In this document: one piece after another, positions 1 through 8,580 of the stretch
Layout of the letters: the number at the start of each line of letters is the position of its first letter
Position numbering within the stretch: the first letter of the stretch is position 1
Assembly: GCF_026341855.1 (NCBI RefSeq)
Contig: NZ_JAPENW010000001.1
Location: forward strand, 4,641,001-4,705,000
Direction of reading: 5' to 3'
DNA: 64,000 nucleotides
From: Streptomyces sp. NBC_00568
GTDB taxonomy: Bacteria; Actinomycetota; Actinomycetes; Streptomycetales; Streptomycetaceae
Notes under the pieces: model-generated
Database searches by the model: none
Seen by the model: the letters and a program-made list of their open reading frames with translations, nothing else
What the model was told of the DNA's origin: nothing
Made by a program: the position numbers and the translations under genes

Positions 1-626
1 GCGGCGATCAGCTCACCCCGCCCGATCACGATCAACTCCTCCGCAGTGTTCGCCATCTCCGACATGAGGTGGCTGGAGACGAAGACCGTCCGGCCCTCGG
101 CGGCGAGCCTGCGGAACAGTCCGCGTACCCACAACACACCCTCCGGGTCGAGGCCGTTGAGCGGTTCGTCGAACAGCAGCACCGGTGGATCGCCGAGCAA
201 CGCTGCCGCGATTCCCAGGCGTTGCCGCATGCCCAGCGAGAAGCCGTCGACGCGGCGGCGGGCCGCCGAGCCCGAAAGCCCCACCTCCCGCAGCACCTCT
301 TCGACCCGGCCGGCCGGGATCCGGTTGCCGCGGGCGAGAGCCGACAGATGGGCCCGCGCGCTGCGCCCGCCGTGCACATCGCCCGCGTCCAGCAGCGCGC
401 CGACATGCCGCAGCCCGCGCGGGCGGTCCAGGAACGGCCGTCCGCCGACGCCGGCCGTCCCGCCGGTCGGCGCGATCAGACCGAGCAGCATGCGCAGGGT
501 CGTCGTCTTGCCCGCTCCGTTCGGGCCGAGGAACCCGGTGACGTGCCCGGGGCGCACCTGGAACGTCAGCCGCCGCACGGCCGTCATGTCGCCGTATCTC
601 TTCGTCAGTTCGTTGACTTCGATCAC
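1..626 (-). CDS. ABC transporter ATP-binding protein, 3' end outside window
   Basis: This is the ATPase subunit of an ABC transporter of the drug/antibiotic exporter type that works with a separate permease. Read leftward from GTG at 626, it shows Walker A (GPNGAGKTT), the signature FSLGMRQRLG, Walker B (VLLFDEP) and the switch segment SSHLMSEM, in the usual order. About 208 residues are inside the window; the C-terminus and probably the permease gene lie to the left of base 1. It is divergent from the histidine kinase at 759. Pairing of a NarL-type two-component system with a divergent ABC exporter is common in actinomycetes, so this system may control the transporter, but that is inference. 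The substrate cannot be told from the sequence. Confidence 0.9.
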   Translation of the reverse strand, partial: MIEVNELTKRYGDMTAVRRLTFQVRPGHVTGFLGPNGAGKTTTLRMLLGLIAPTGGTAGVGGRPFLDRPRGLRHVGALLDAGDVHGGRSARAHLSALARGNRIPAGRVEEVLREVGLSGSAARRRVDGFSLGMRQRLGIAAALLGDPPVLLFDEPLNGLDPEGVLWVRGLFRRLAAEGRTVFVSSHLMSEMANTAEELIVIGRGELIA

Positions 627-758
627 ACCCGCACCGTCCCGCCGATGGCCGGACCGACGCATCGGTCCGGCGCGGACACTCTCCCGCGGCCCGTGTCGAC
701 CCCGGTCGTACGTCCACGGGCGGATGCCCGCGCCCCACCGCCTGCCTACGATCGGCGC

Positions 759-2126
759 ATGCATGTCACGCCGCCGCTTCCCCCGCTCAAGCGTGTGCCG
801 CCCGGCGTCTGGGTGGCCCTGGCCTGGTGCGCCAGCACCCTGTTCACGTTCCTCGCGCGCGTCCGGCTGCCCGGCGAGCAGGCGGCCGACGAGCTGGTCG
901 CAGCCCAGTTCTATCGCTGGGACGGCCTGCTGATCCTCGCGGTGGCGTGCGCCCTGGCCCTGGCCGGCAGCCTGTGCCTCGGACGCCGGCCCCTCACCGC
1001 CTTCACCCTGCTGCTCGCGGCGGCCGCCCTGATCACCATCAACCTCGCCGTGGGGGCGATCCAGCTCCCCCAGTACCTGGCCGTCGACATCGCCCTCTAC
1101 TTCATCGCGGCCGGCCGTCCCCGCCGTACCGGGGTCACCGCGCTCACCCTGGCGCTCGCCCTCCTGGTCGCCTGGCTGACGGTGAGGCTGCTGCACGGTT
1201 GGGGCGTCGGCACACTCGTCGGACTGACCGTGGCCCTGACCGTCGTGGTCTCCTGGCTGCTCGGCGACGCCGCCCACCGCACCCGCGCCCACGCCGAGCA
1301 ACTGCGCGTCCGGGCAGCGGGCCAGGCCGTCACCGACGAACGCCTGCGCATCGCACGCGAGATGCACGACATGGTCGCCCACAGCATCGGCATCATCGCC
1401 CTCCAGGCCGGCGCGGCGGCCCGGGTCGTGCACACCCAGCCGGACGCCGCCCGCGAGGCGATGACGGCGGTCGAGACGGCCGGCCGGGAGACCCTCGCCG
1501 GGCTGCGCCGCATGCTTGTCGCGCTGCGCCAGGCCGACCAGGCCGACCGGCCCCACCCGCCCGGAGCCCAGGGTGCGTCTCCCGACCCGCCGGGCGGATC
1601 GCGCGGACAGGGCGACTCCGACGCGCCAGGCGGGTCCCCCGAACACGGTCCCGGAGGGCCGGGCCGTAGCCCCGCGCCCGCCGGCAACCGGTCCCGCGTC
1701 CCCGAGGCCGCGCCGCTGCGCCCCGCCGAGGGACTCGCCGACCTCGACCGGCTGGCCGCCGCGACCACGGCCGCGGGGGTCCGTGTGGACGTCCACTGGA
1801 CGGGCGCGCGGCGTCAACTCCCGCCGGACATCGACCTGTCCGCCTTCCGGATCGTCCAGGAGTCCGTCACCAACGTCGTACGGCACGCGGCGACGGCCGC
1901 CTGCCGGGTGACCGTCGACCACCGCGACACCGAGGTCGCCGTCGAGATCACCGACGACGGCCGGGGGAGGGGCAGTACCACGGACACGGGATTCGGCCTC
2001 ATCGGCATGCGTGAGCGGGTCGTCCTGCTGCACGGCGAGTTCACCGCGGGCCCGCGCCCCGAGGGCGGCTTCCGGGTGAGCGCCCGCCTTCCGCTCCCGG
2101 CCACGAGCACGGCGGCCGCCCGATGA
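759..2126 (+). CDS. Sensor histidine kinase, HisKA_3/NarL-partner family
   Basis: This is a membrane sensor kinase of 455 residues. The start is ATG 759; the frame stays open further upstream but that part is antisense to the ABC ATPase gene. The N-terminal ~170 residues hold four to five hydrophobic segments with short loops and no large extracellular sensor. The HisKA_3 phosphoacceptor box follows (REMHDMVAHS, His203), and a C-terminal HATPase_c domain carries the N box (ESVTNVVRHA) and G boxes (DDGRGRG, GFGLIGM). A Pro/Gly-rich linker of about 70 residues separates the two kinase domains, which is longer than usual. The stop codon overlaps the start of the response regulator (ATGA), so the two are co-translated. 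The stimulus is not evident. Confidence 0.93.
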   Translation: MHVTPPLPPLKRVPPGVWVALAWCASTLFTFLARVRLPGEQAADELVAAQFYRWDGLLILAVACALALAGSLCLGRRPLTAFTLLLAAAALITINLAVGAIQLPQYLAVDIALYFIAAGRPRRTGVTALTLALALLVAWLTVRLLHGWGVGTLVGLTVALTVVVSWLLGDAAHRTRAHAEQLRVRAAGQAVTDERLRIAREMHDMVAHSIGIIALQAGAAARVVHTQPDAAREAMTAVETAGRETLAGLRRMLVALRQADQADRPHPPGAQGASPDPPGGSRGQGDSDAPGGSPEHGPGGPGRSPAPAGNRSRVPEAAPLRPAEGLADLDRLAAATTAAGVRVDVHWTGARRQLPPDIDLSAFRIVQESVTNVVRHAATAACRVTVDHRDTEVAVEITDDGRGRGSTTDTGFGLIGMRERVVLLHGEFTAGPRPEGGFRVSARLPLPATSTAAAR

Positions 2127-2794
2127 CGGTCCGGGTGGTCCTCGCCGACGACCAGCAGCTCATCCGCACAGCCCTGCGCATGGTCATCGCCGACATCGAG
2201 GACCTGGAGGTGGTGGGCGAGGCGGAGAACGGCGCGGAGGCGGTGGCCCTCGCCGCGCGACTCCGCCCCGACGTCGTCGTCATGGACATCCGCATGCCCG
2301 GCATGGACGGCATCGAGGCGACGCGCCGGATCACCGCGGACGCCGCCGAGCCGAGGAACGGGACGAGGATCGTCGTCCTCACGACCTTCGACGACGACGA
2401 CTACGTGTACGGGGCGCTGCGCGCCGGCGCGTCCGGGTTCCTGGTCAAGGACATGGCGCTGGACGACATCATCGCGGCGGTCCGCGTGGTGGCGGCCGGG
2501 GACGCCCTCATCGCCCCCGGCGTCACGCGCCGGCTCATCCGGGACTTCACCGCCTCCCGGCCCGAACTGGCCCGTGCGCAGCGCGAGCTGAAAGGCATCA
2601 CCGAACGCGAGCGCGAGGTCCTGACGCTGGTCGGCACCGGGCTGTCCAACACGGAGATCGCCGAGCGGCTCTTCATCAGCGTGGCCACGGCGAAGACCTA
2701 CCTGACCCGTCTGCTCTCGAAGCTGGACGCACGGGACCGCGTCCAGCTGGTGATCATCGCGTACGAGGCGGGGCTGGTGTCCGTGAACCGGTGA
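2123..2794 (+). CDS. Response regulator, NarL/FixJ family
   Basis: This is a cytoplasmic DNA-binding response regulator of 223 residues, the cognate partner of the kinase that it overlaps by four bases. The receiver domain covers residues 3-120 with the acidic pair DD (9-10), phosphoacceptor Asp55 (VVVMDIRMPG) and the conserved Lys in FLVKDM. A LuxR-type helix-turn-helix occupies the C-terminus (ITEREREVLTLVGTGLSNTEIAERLFIS, then TAKTYLTRLLSKL). The family activates or represses transcription once phosphorylated by its kinase. Targets are not shown by the sequence; the divergent ABC transporter at 626 is the obvious candidate. Confidence 0.94.
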   Translation: MTVRVVLADDQQLIRTALRMVIADIEDLEVVGEAENGAEAVALAARLRPDVVVMDIRMPGMDGIEATRRITADAAEPRNGTRIVVLTTFDDDDYVYGALRAGASGFLVKDMALDDIIAAVRVVAAGDALIAPGVTRRLIRDFTASRPELARAQRELKGITEREREVLTLVGTGLSNTEIAERLFISVATAKTYLTRLLSKLDARDRVQLVIIAYEAGLVSVNR

Positions 2795-3164
2795 GCGCGG
2801 GAGGAGCGCGTACCGGGTGGGCGCGCACCGGGATGTCCGGGCCGGGTGGTGTCCGGGCAGCGGCGCGGCGGTCGGATCCGGCGGCGGATCCACCGGACGG
2901 AGCCGGCGTTCAGGCAGGCGGCGAGGCCGGGACGGATGCCCGTCCCGGTCCACTGGAAAACCCAGAAGCGCCTGGTCGCGTGGTGGGTGCGGCGAGTTGG
3001 CGTACCCGATGGCGCCGGTGTTGTCCGTGACGCCGGTGACACAATCGGGGCGAATCGATTCAGCATGATCTATTCCGTAGTTTTGCGTGAAAGTCGCACA
3101 ACTGCGGTGTCCGGGCGGCAATATGGCCTGATCTTCCTCAGAACCACGGACCCGAGGCAGCGCC
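2795..3164. other. Non-coding stretch between response regulator and secreted protein
   Basis: No convincing gene is seen in these 370 bases. The right third (about 3040-3140) is much richer in A and T than its surroundings and probably holds the promoter of the gene at 3165. No strong hairpin or palindrome was found. Confidence 0.5.
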
Positions 3165-3866
3165 ATGACCAGACAGCAGTCCCCGACGGATCCCTACGCG
3201 AGGCCGCAGCGCCCGGTCCATCCGGTCCCGGGCGACTCCCATCGGACCGCGCTCGTCGTAGCCCTGATCGGCGCAGCCGCCACGGTCGTCGCGGCTCTCA
3301 TCGGACTGTTCGTGCAGCTGAGCGGGGAGGTGGAACAGCGCGGCTCCCGTCCGACACTCGGCGGCGCGTCTCCCGCCTCCGGCACGCCCGGCGTGCCCGA
3401 GGAAGCCGGTGCTCCCCGCGCGTCGGGGCCACCGAGCGCGTCCGCCGCACCCGCGGTGTCCGCCGCACCCGGGGTGTCCGAACGGGCCTCCACGGTTCCG
3501 GCGGCCGTCGGTCTGCCGGAGGAGTTCCTCGGACGCTGGCAGGGCTACGCCGAGGAGGCCGACGCCGGCAGGACCGACCACTACCGCGTCACCGTGGAGC
3601 TGAGCGGGGGGACCCGGCGGGAACAGGTCGGCAGCATCCACTACGCGATGGAGTCCTCCGACTGCTACGGCGTCGTCACCCTGACGACGGTCAGCGGCGG
3701 CGACCAGGTGACGCTCGGGGAGAACATCCAGTCCGGCAACTGCGTCACGAACGGCCGCATCACCCTCACGCTGAACCCCGGGGACACCGTGGACTTCGCC
3801 TACGAGTCGACCAAGCGGGACGGCACCCGGCAGTCCGTGGAGGCCGGCCTGGAACGCGTCGCCTGA
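3165..3866 (+). CDS. Membrane-anchored secreted protein of unknown function
   Basis: I do not recognise this 233-residue protein. It has a short polar N-terminus (about 28 residues), one hydrophobic segment (ALVVALIGAAATVVAALIGLF, roughly residues 28-48) without a cleavage site, a Pro/Ala/Ser-rich spacer, and a C-terminal domain of about 120 residues beginning at LPEEFLGRW. That domain contains two cysteines (SDCYGV, SGNCVT) that could form a disulfide outside the cell, and it ends in a beta-rich segment (RITLTLNPGDTVDFAYES). A GAGG ribosome site lies seven bases before ATG 3165. A type II topology with an extracytoplasmic domain fits. It stands alone between the two-component system and recO. 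Confidence 0.8.
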   Translation: MTRQQSPTDPYARPQRPVHPVPGDSHRTALVVALIGAAATVVAALIGLFVQLSGEVEQRGSRPTLGGASPASGTPGVPEEAGAPRASGPPSASAAPAVSAAPGVSERASTVPAAVGLPEEFLGRWQGYAEEADAGRTDHYRVTVELSGGTRREQVGSIHYAMESSDCYGVVTLTTVSGGDQVTLGENIQSGNCVTNGRITLTLNPGDTVDFAYESTKRDGTRQSVEAGLERVA

Positions 3867-4045
3867 CCGGAGACGAAGGCCGCCGCCCGGGCGCTCGGCG
3901 GGCGGGCCGGGACCCCCGGCGTGCGGGCGGAAACCGTGCCGGGCGGGGTCGCCCACGGTCGGTGTGAGGCGCCTCGTGGGGGTGCCCGGGCGCAAAGGGG
4001 CCCATCGGGACCGGGGCGCGGGTGCCGTAGGCGAGAATGGGCCGC

Positions 4046-4792
4046 ATGAGTCTGTTCCGCGACGACGGCATCGTGCTGCGCACCCAGAAGCTGGGTGAGG
4101 CGGACCGGATCATCACGCTGCTCACACGCGGTCACGGGCGCGTACGGGCGGTGGCGCGCGGCGTCCGGCGGACCAAGTCGAAGTTCGGGGCGCGCCTCGA
4201 ACCCTTCTCCCACGTGGACGTGCAGTTCTTCGCGCGCGGCAGCGAACTGATCGGCCGGGGCCTGCCCCTGTGCACGCAGAGCGAGACGATCGCTCCGTAC
4301 GGTGGCGGAATCGTCACCGACTACGCGCGCTACACCGCGGGCACCGCCATGCTGGAGACCGCCGAGCGGTTCACCGACCACGAGGGGGAGCCCGCGGTGC
4401 AGCAGTATCTGCTGCTGGTCGGCGGACTCCGCACCCTCGCCCGGGGCGAGCACGAGCCGCACCTCGTCCTGGACGCCTTCCTGCTGCGCTCCCTCGCCGT
4501 CAACGGCTACGCGCCCAGCTTCAGCGCCTGTGCCAAATGCGGCATGCCGGGACCGAACCGGTTCTTCTCGGTCGCGGCGGGAGGTTCCGTCTGCGTCGAC
4601 TGCCGGGTGCCCGGCAGCGTCGTACCCTCGCCTCAGGCCCTCGAACTCCTCGGTGCGCTGCTCACGGGAGACTGGGAGACGGCGGACGCGAGCGAGCCGC
4701 GGCACGTCCGGGAGGGCAGCGGGCTGGTGTCGGCCTATCTGCACTGGCATCTGGAGCGCGGACTGCGTTCCCTGCGCTTCGTGGAGAAGTAG
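4046..4792 (+). CDS. recO: DNA repair protein RecO
   Basis: RecO acts in the RecF pathway: it displaces SSB and helps load RecA on gapped DNA. The 248-residue product shows the N-terminal OB-fold region (RDDGIVLRTQKLGEADRIITLLTRGHG) and the C-terminal zinc-ribbon-like CxxC...CxxC pairs (CAKCG, CVDC). ATG 4046 is preferred over ATG 4037 three codons earlier, because the family starts with the segment MSLFRDDGIVLRT and a -10-like box lies only a few bases upstream. The gene is followed at 111 bases by uppS, the usual neighbour in streptomycetes. Confidence 0.95.
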   Translation: MSLFRDDGIVLRTQKLGEADRIITLLTRGHGRVRAVARGVRRTKSKFGARLEPFSHVDVQFFARGSELIGRGLPLCTQSETIAPYGGGIVTDYARYTAGTAMLETAERFTDHEGEPAVQQYLLLVGGLRTLARGEHEPHLVLDAFLLRSLAVNGYAPSFSACAKCGMPGPNRFFSVAAGGSVCVDCRVPGSVVPSPQALELLGALLTGDWETADASEPRHVREGSGLVSAYLHWHLERGLRSLRFVEK

Positions 4793-4902
4793 GCGCCACC
4801 CGGGGCACCCGGGCACGCGAGAACGACGAGAACAGCAACAACGGCAAGCAGAGCCAGAGCAAGACGAGCGCCGAGCGCAAGCAAGAGGGAGACGAGAAGC
4901 AC

Positions 4903-5748
4903 ATGGTCGTACGCGGGATCCTGGGACGCCAGCGCCGCGAGTACAAGACGCCGGAACCGCACCCCTCCGGTGCCCGCGCGCCCAAACTCCCCGGCGAGCT
5001 CATCCCGAACCATGTGGCGGTCGTCATGGACGGGAACGGCCGATGGGCCAAGGAGCGCGGGCTGCCGCGCACCGAGGGGCACCGGGTCGGCGAGGGCGTC
5101 GTCATGGACGTCCTCAAGGGCTGCATCGAGATGGGTGTGAAGAACCTCTCCCTCTACGCCTTCTCCACCGAGAACTGGAAGCGCTCGCCCGACGAGGTGC
5201 GCTTCCTCATGAACTTCAACCGGGACGTCATCCGGCGCCGCCGCGACGAGATGGACGAGCTCGGCATCCGGATCCGCTGGGTCGGCCGCATGCCCAAGCT
5301 GTGGAAGTCCGTCGTCCAGGAGCTCCAGATCGCCCAGGAGCAGACGACGCAGAACGACGCCATGACGCTGTACTTCTGCGTCAACTACGGCGGCCGTGCC
5401 GAGCTCGCGGACGCCGCCAAGGCGATGGCCGCCGATGTCGCCGCCGGCCGGCTCGACCCCGACAAGGTCTCCGAGAAGACCATCCAGAAGTACCTGTACT
5501 ATCCGGACATGCCGGACGTCGATCTGTTCCTGCGCCCCAGCGGCGAGCAGCGCACCTCCAACTACCTCATCTGGCAGTCGAGTTACGCCGAGATGGTCTT
5601 CCAGGACGTGCTGTGGCCCGACTTCGACCGGCGTGACCTGTGGCGTGCCTGCGTCGAATACGCGCAGCGCGACCGGCGTTTCGGCGGCGCCGTCCCGAAC
5701 GAGGACCTGCTCGCCATGGAGCAGGGCATGCGGGGCGACGGCTCGTAA
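4903..5748 (+). CDS. uppS: Isoprenyl transferase (undecaprenyl diphosphate synthase)
   Basis: This cis-prenyltransferase condenses isopentenyl diphosphate to make the polyprenyl diphosphate carrier lipid for cell-wall synthesis. The 281-residue sequence has the catalytic Asp43 in VVMDGNGRWAKERG, the segment SLYAFSTENWKR, and the substrate-binding RPSGEQRTSNYLIWQSSYAE near the C-terminus, all diagnostic of the family. The start is ATG 4903, preceded by a purine-rich GAGGGAGA stretch about 13 bases upstream. The frame is open far upstream, but that part overlaps recO in another frame. An N-terminal extension of about 30 residues before the core is typical of the streptomycete enzyme. It probably shares a transcript with recO. 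Confidence 0.95.
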   Translation: MVVRGILGRQRREYKTPEPHPSGARAPKLPGELIPNHVAVVMDGNGRWAKERGLPRTEGHRVGEGVVMDVLKGCIEMGVKNLSLYAFSTENWKRSPDEVRFLMNFNRDVIRRRRDEMDELGIRIRWVGRMPKLWKSVVQELQIAQEQTTQNDAMTLYFCVNYGGRAELADAAKAMAADVAAGRLDPDKVSEKTIQKYLYYPDMPDVDLFLRPSGEQRTSNYLIWQSSYAEMVFQDVLWPDFDRRDLWRACVEYAQRDRRFGGAVPNEDLLAMEQGMRGDGS

Positions 5749-5823
5749 CACCCGCCGCCCGGGGCGTTGTCCGAACCCGGCCTTACGATCATGGCCTCAT
5801 CACCACCGAACCGGGGAGGGGCC

Positions 5824-6390
5824 GTGGTCGAGGGCCAGGGTGCTGCGCCGCAGCAGGAGTTGCCGGGGCAGCAGCAGGGGCACGGGGCGGATGTCGTCGA
5901 GCTGGAGTACCGGCCGACCGTCCGGGATCTCACGTCGGCGCTGAGAGCGCGCAGAGGCGTCAGCAAGGCGGGCCGAAGACAGTTCTGGGTGCTGGGTGGC
6001 GCCGCCGTCCTGGTCGCCCTGGAGTGCGCGCTCGCGCTGGCCGGGCAGGACGCGTCCACGCTTCCCGTGATCTGGTTCGTCGTGTTCGCGCCGCTCGTCA
6101 TGCTGTCGCCCTGGCTCCAGGCCCGCCAGGTGCAGCGCCTCGCGGAGCGCCTGGGCACGTTCCGTGTGACCGTCACGGACGCCGGGGTGACGGTGGCCAC
6201 GGACAACTCGACGGAGACGCTCAACTGGATGGCGCAGCCCCGCTACCGGGAGACGGCGGACACTTTCGTCATGCTCAGCCCCGACAAGAACGCCGTCGGC
6301 TTCACCGTGCTGCCCAAGCGCGCCGCGCACACGCCCGCGGACGTGGACAGGCTGCGGGGGATCCTCGACCGCAACCTGACCCGCGTCTGA
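5824..6390 (+). CDS. YcxB-like C-terminal domain membrane protein
   Basis: This is a small membrane protein of about 188 residues. It has a Gln-rich N-terminus, two adjacent hydrophobic segments (FWVLGGAAVLVALECALALAG and LPVIWFVVFAPLVMLSPWL), and a C-terminal cytoplasmic module (FRVTVTDAGVTVATDNSTETLNW...) that resembles the YcxB-like domain. GTG 5824 is chosen because GGGGAGGGG directly precedes it. ATG 5791, in frame, is an alternative, but a TACGAT -10-like box at about 5782-5787 would place transcription start downstream of it. Function is unknown. It converges with zur. Confidence 0.78.
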   Translation: MVEGQGAAPQQELPGQQQGHGADVVELEYRPTVRDLTSALRARRGVSKAGRRQFWVLGGAAVLVALECALALAGQDASTLPVIWFVVFAPLVMLSPWLQARQVQRLAERLGTFRVTVTDAGVTVATDNSTETLNWMAQPRYRETADTFVMLSPDKNAVGFTVLPKRAAHTPADVDRLRGILDRNLTRV

Positions 6391-6418
6391 CGCCCTGGGG
6401 CGGACACGCGCCGGAGAC

Positions 6419-6835
6419 TCAGCCCTTCGCCGCCGCGCACTCCGCGCACGTGCCGAAGATCTCCACCGTGTGGGCCACGTTCACATAGCCGTGCTCCGCC
6501 GCGATGGCCTCGGCCCACTTCTCGACGGCCGGGCCCTCCACCTCCACCGCCTTGCCGCAGACCCGGCAGACGAGGTGGTGGTGGTGCTCGCCGGAGGAGC
6601 AGCGCCGGTAGACGGACTCGCCCTCGGACGTACGCAGGACGTCGACCTCGCCGGCGTCGGCCAGGGACTGCAGCGTGCGGTAGACCGTGGTGAGCCCGAC
6701 CGAGTCGCCCTTGTGCTTGAGCATGTCGTGGAGCTCCTGCGCGCTGCGGAACTCGTCCACCTCGTCGAGCGCGGCCGCCACGGCGGCACGCTGCCGGGTG
6801 GAACGGCCCCGAACGGGCGATCCAGCGGTTGTCAC
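6419..6835 (-). CDS. zur: Zinc uptake regulator Zur (Fur family)
   Basis: This zinc-responsive repressor of the Fur family is 138 residues long. It has the N-terminal winged helix (SAQELHDMLKHKGDSVGLTTVYRTLQSL) and the C-terminal dimerisation/metal domain with the His-rich site HHHHLVCRVCG and a second CAEC motif for structural zinc. GTG 6835 has an ideal GAGGAGG ribosome site. It is the last gene of znuA-znuC-znuB-zur, 58 bases after znuB. Tandem Zur boxes at the head of that operon imply that Zur represses zinc uptake and its own synthesis when zinc is plentiful. A Fur-like iron role is unlikely given this context. Confidence 0.95.
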   Translation of the reverse strand: MTTAGSPVRGRSTRQRAAVAAALDEVDEFRSAQELHDMLKHKGDSVGLTTVYRTLQSLADAGEVDVLRTSEGESVYRRCSSGEHHHHLVCRVCGKAVEVEGPAVEKWAEAIAAEHGYVNVAHTVEIFGTCAECAAAKG

Positions 6836-6893
6836 CGTTGCCTCCTCACGTCTGCCCTTGCCCGGCCATTGTGCCAGTCCGGGCTGTGCCCGG

Positions 6894-7796
6894 TCAGACG
6901 CCGACGGTGCTCTCCGTGCCGCGCGCGGCCGGAATCGTGCACTCGGCGGGGTCTCCGGCGGCCTGCGCCGCGGCCAGTGCCCGGGCCCGGCGCCGGGCCA
7001 GCGGCGTCGCGAGCGCGGTCAGCGCGATGAACACGCCGATCGTCAGCAGCACGATCGTCGCGCCGGGCGGCACGTCCTGGTAGTACGACGTCACGGTGCC
7101 GCCGATCGTCACGGTCACCCCGATCGCCACCGCGATGGCGAAGGTCGCCGCGAAGCTCCGGGTGAGCTGCTGGGCCGCCGCCACCGGCACCACCATCAGC
7201 GCGCTCACGAGCAGCAGTCCGACCACCCGCATGGCGACGGTCACCGTGACCGCCGCCGTGACCGCCGTCAGCAGGTTCAGGGCCCGCACCGGGAGACCGG
7301 TCACCCGCGCGAACTCCTCGTCCTGGCTGACCGCGAACAACTGGCGGCGCAGTCCCACCGTGACGAGCACGACGAAGGCGGCCAGCAGGCAGATCGCCGT
7401 CACGTCGGACTCGCTCACCGTCGACAGGGAGCCGAAGAGATACGAGGTCAGGTTGGCGTTCGAGCCACCCGGCGCGAGGTTGATGAACATCACGCCGCCC
7501 GCCATGCCCCCGTAGAAGAGCATGGCCAGCGCGATGTCCCCGCGTGTCCTGCCGTACCAGCGGATCAGCTCCATGAGCACGGCGCCCAGCACGGACACGG
7601 CCATCGCCATCCACACCGGCGACGTGGACAGCAGGAAGCCGAGGCCGACACCCGTCATGGCCACATGGCCGATCCCGTCGCCCATCAGGGCCTGGCGGCG
7701 CTGGACCAGATAGATGCCGACGGCGGGCGCGGTGATGCCCACCAGGACGGCGGCGAGCAGGGCCCGCTGCATGAAGGCGTAGTCGAGGATGTCCAT
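6894..7796 (-). CDS. znuB: Zinc ABC transporter permease ZnuB
   Basis: This is the integral membrane permease of the zinc importer, 300 residues, ABC-3 family. Seven to nine hydrophobic segments are visible, with the family signature region YLVQRRQALMGDGIGHVAMTGVGLGFLL near the N-terminus and AVAAAQQLTRSFAATFAIAVAIG near the middle of the C-terminal half. Its ATG shares its A with the TGA stop of znuC, so the two are translationally coupled. It forms the channel through which ZnuA delivers zinc, driven by ZnuC. Confidence 0.95.
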   Translation of the reverse strand: MDILDYAFMQRALLAAVLVGITAPAVGIYLVQRRQALMGDGIGHVAMTGVGLGFLLSTSPVWMAMAVSVLGAVLMELIRWYGRTRGDIALAMLFYGGMAGGVMFINLAPGGSNANLTSYLFGSLSTVSESDVTAICLLAAFVVLVTVGLRRQLFAVSQDEEFARVTGLPVRALNLLTAVTAAVTVTVAMRVVGLLLVSALMVVPVAAAQQLTRSFAATFAIAVAIGVTVTIGGTVTSYYQDVPPGATIVLLTIGVFIALTALATPLARRRARALAAAQAAGDPAECTIPAARGTESTVGV

Positions 7797-8563
7797 CAGC
7801 TCAGCAGTCCCGTCCGGAGGGGTTCGGCGTCATGAGCCGCGTGCGGGTGTACGTGGTCGTGGCCGGGCAGCGCGTGCTGGCCGACCGCCTGCGGCGGCGG
7901 GCCGTCGTGCAGCACGCAGCCGTCCCGCAGGACGACCGCGCGGTCGATCAGCGGCTCCAGGGGGCCCAGCTCGTGCAGCACGAGCAGGACGGAGGTGCCC
8001 TGGGCGACCTGGTCGCGCAGGGTCGCGGCCAGCACCTCCTGGCTGGCGAGGTCCACGCCCGCCATCGGCTCGTCCATGATCAGCAGCTCGGGCTCGCAGG
8101 CCAGTGCGCGGGCGATGAGGACCCGCTGGTGCTGCCCGCCCGACAGGGCGTTCACGGAGTCCTTCGCGCGGTCCGCCATCCCGACGAGCTCCAGGGCCCG
8201 CCGCACGGCCGCGTGATCGGCCTTGCGGAGCACACCGAAGCGGGCCCGGGACAGCCGCCCCGAGGCGACGATCTCGGCGACCGTCGCGGGCACGCCGCCC
8301 GCCGCCGTGGTCCGCTGCGGGACGTAACCGACCCGGTGCCAGTCGCGGAAGCGGCGCCGCGGGACGCCGAAGATCTCTATCTCTCCGGCGCTGACGGCGA
8401 CCTGGCCGATGACACTGCGCACCGCGGTCGACTTGCCGGAGCCGTTGGCGCCGAGCAGCGCGACGACCTCGCCGCGGCGCACGGTGAGATCGATGCCGCG
8501 CAGGACCGGGCGCGAACCCAGCTCCGCCCGCACACCGCGCAGGGATACGACGGACTCGCTCAC
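7796..8563 (-). CDS. znuC: Zinc ABC transporter ATP-binding protein ZnuC
   Basis: This is the ATPase of the zinc importer (255 residues from the chosen start). It carries Walker A (GANGSGKST), the Q loop (GYVPQR), the signature LSGGQHQRV, Walker B (LLIMDEPMAG) and the H-loop His (LVLHEL). The C-terminus has a His-rich tail (HALPGHDHVHPHAAHDAE), common in metal transporters. GTG 8563 is selected because GGAGG lies six bases upstream. An alternative GTG at 8584 overlaps the znuA stop (GTGA) but has no ribosome site. Confidence 0.95.
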   Translation of the reverse strand: MSESVVSLRGVRAELGSRPVLRGIDLTVRRGEVVALLGANGSGKSTAVRSVIGQVAVSAGEIEIFGVPRRRFRDWHRVGYVPQRTTAAGGVPATVAEIVASGRLSRARFGVLRKADHAAVRRALELVGMADRAKDSVNALSGGQHQRVLIARALACEPELLIMDEPMAGVDLASQEVLAATLRDQVAQGTSVLLVLHELGPLEPLIDRAVVLRDGCVLHDGPPPQAVGQHALPGHDHVHPHAAHDAEPLRTGLLS

Positions 8564-8580
8564 GACGTCCTCCACACTGG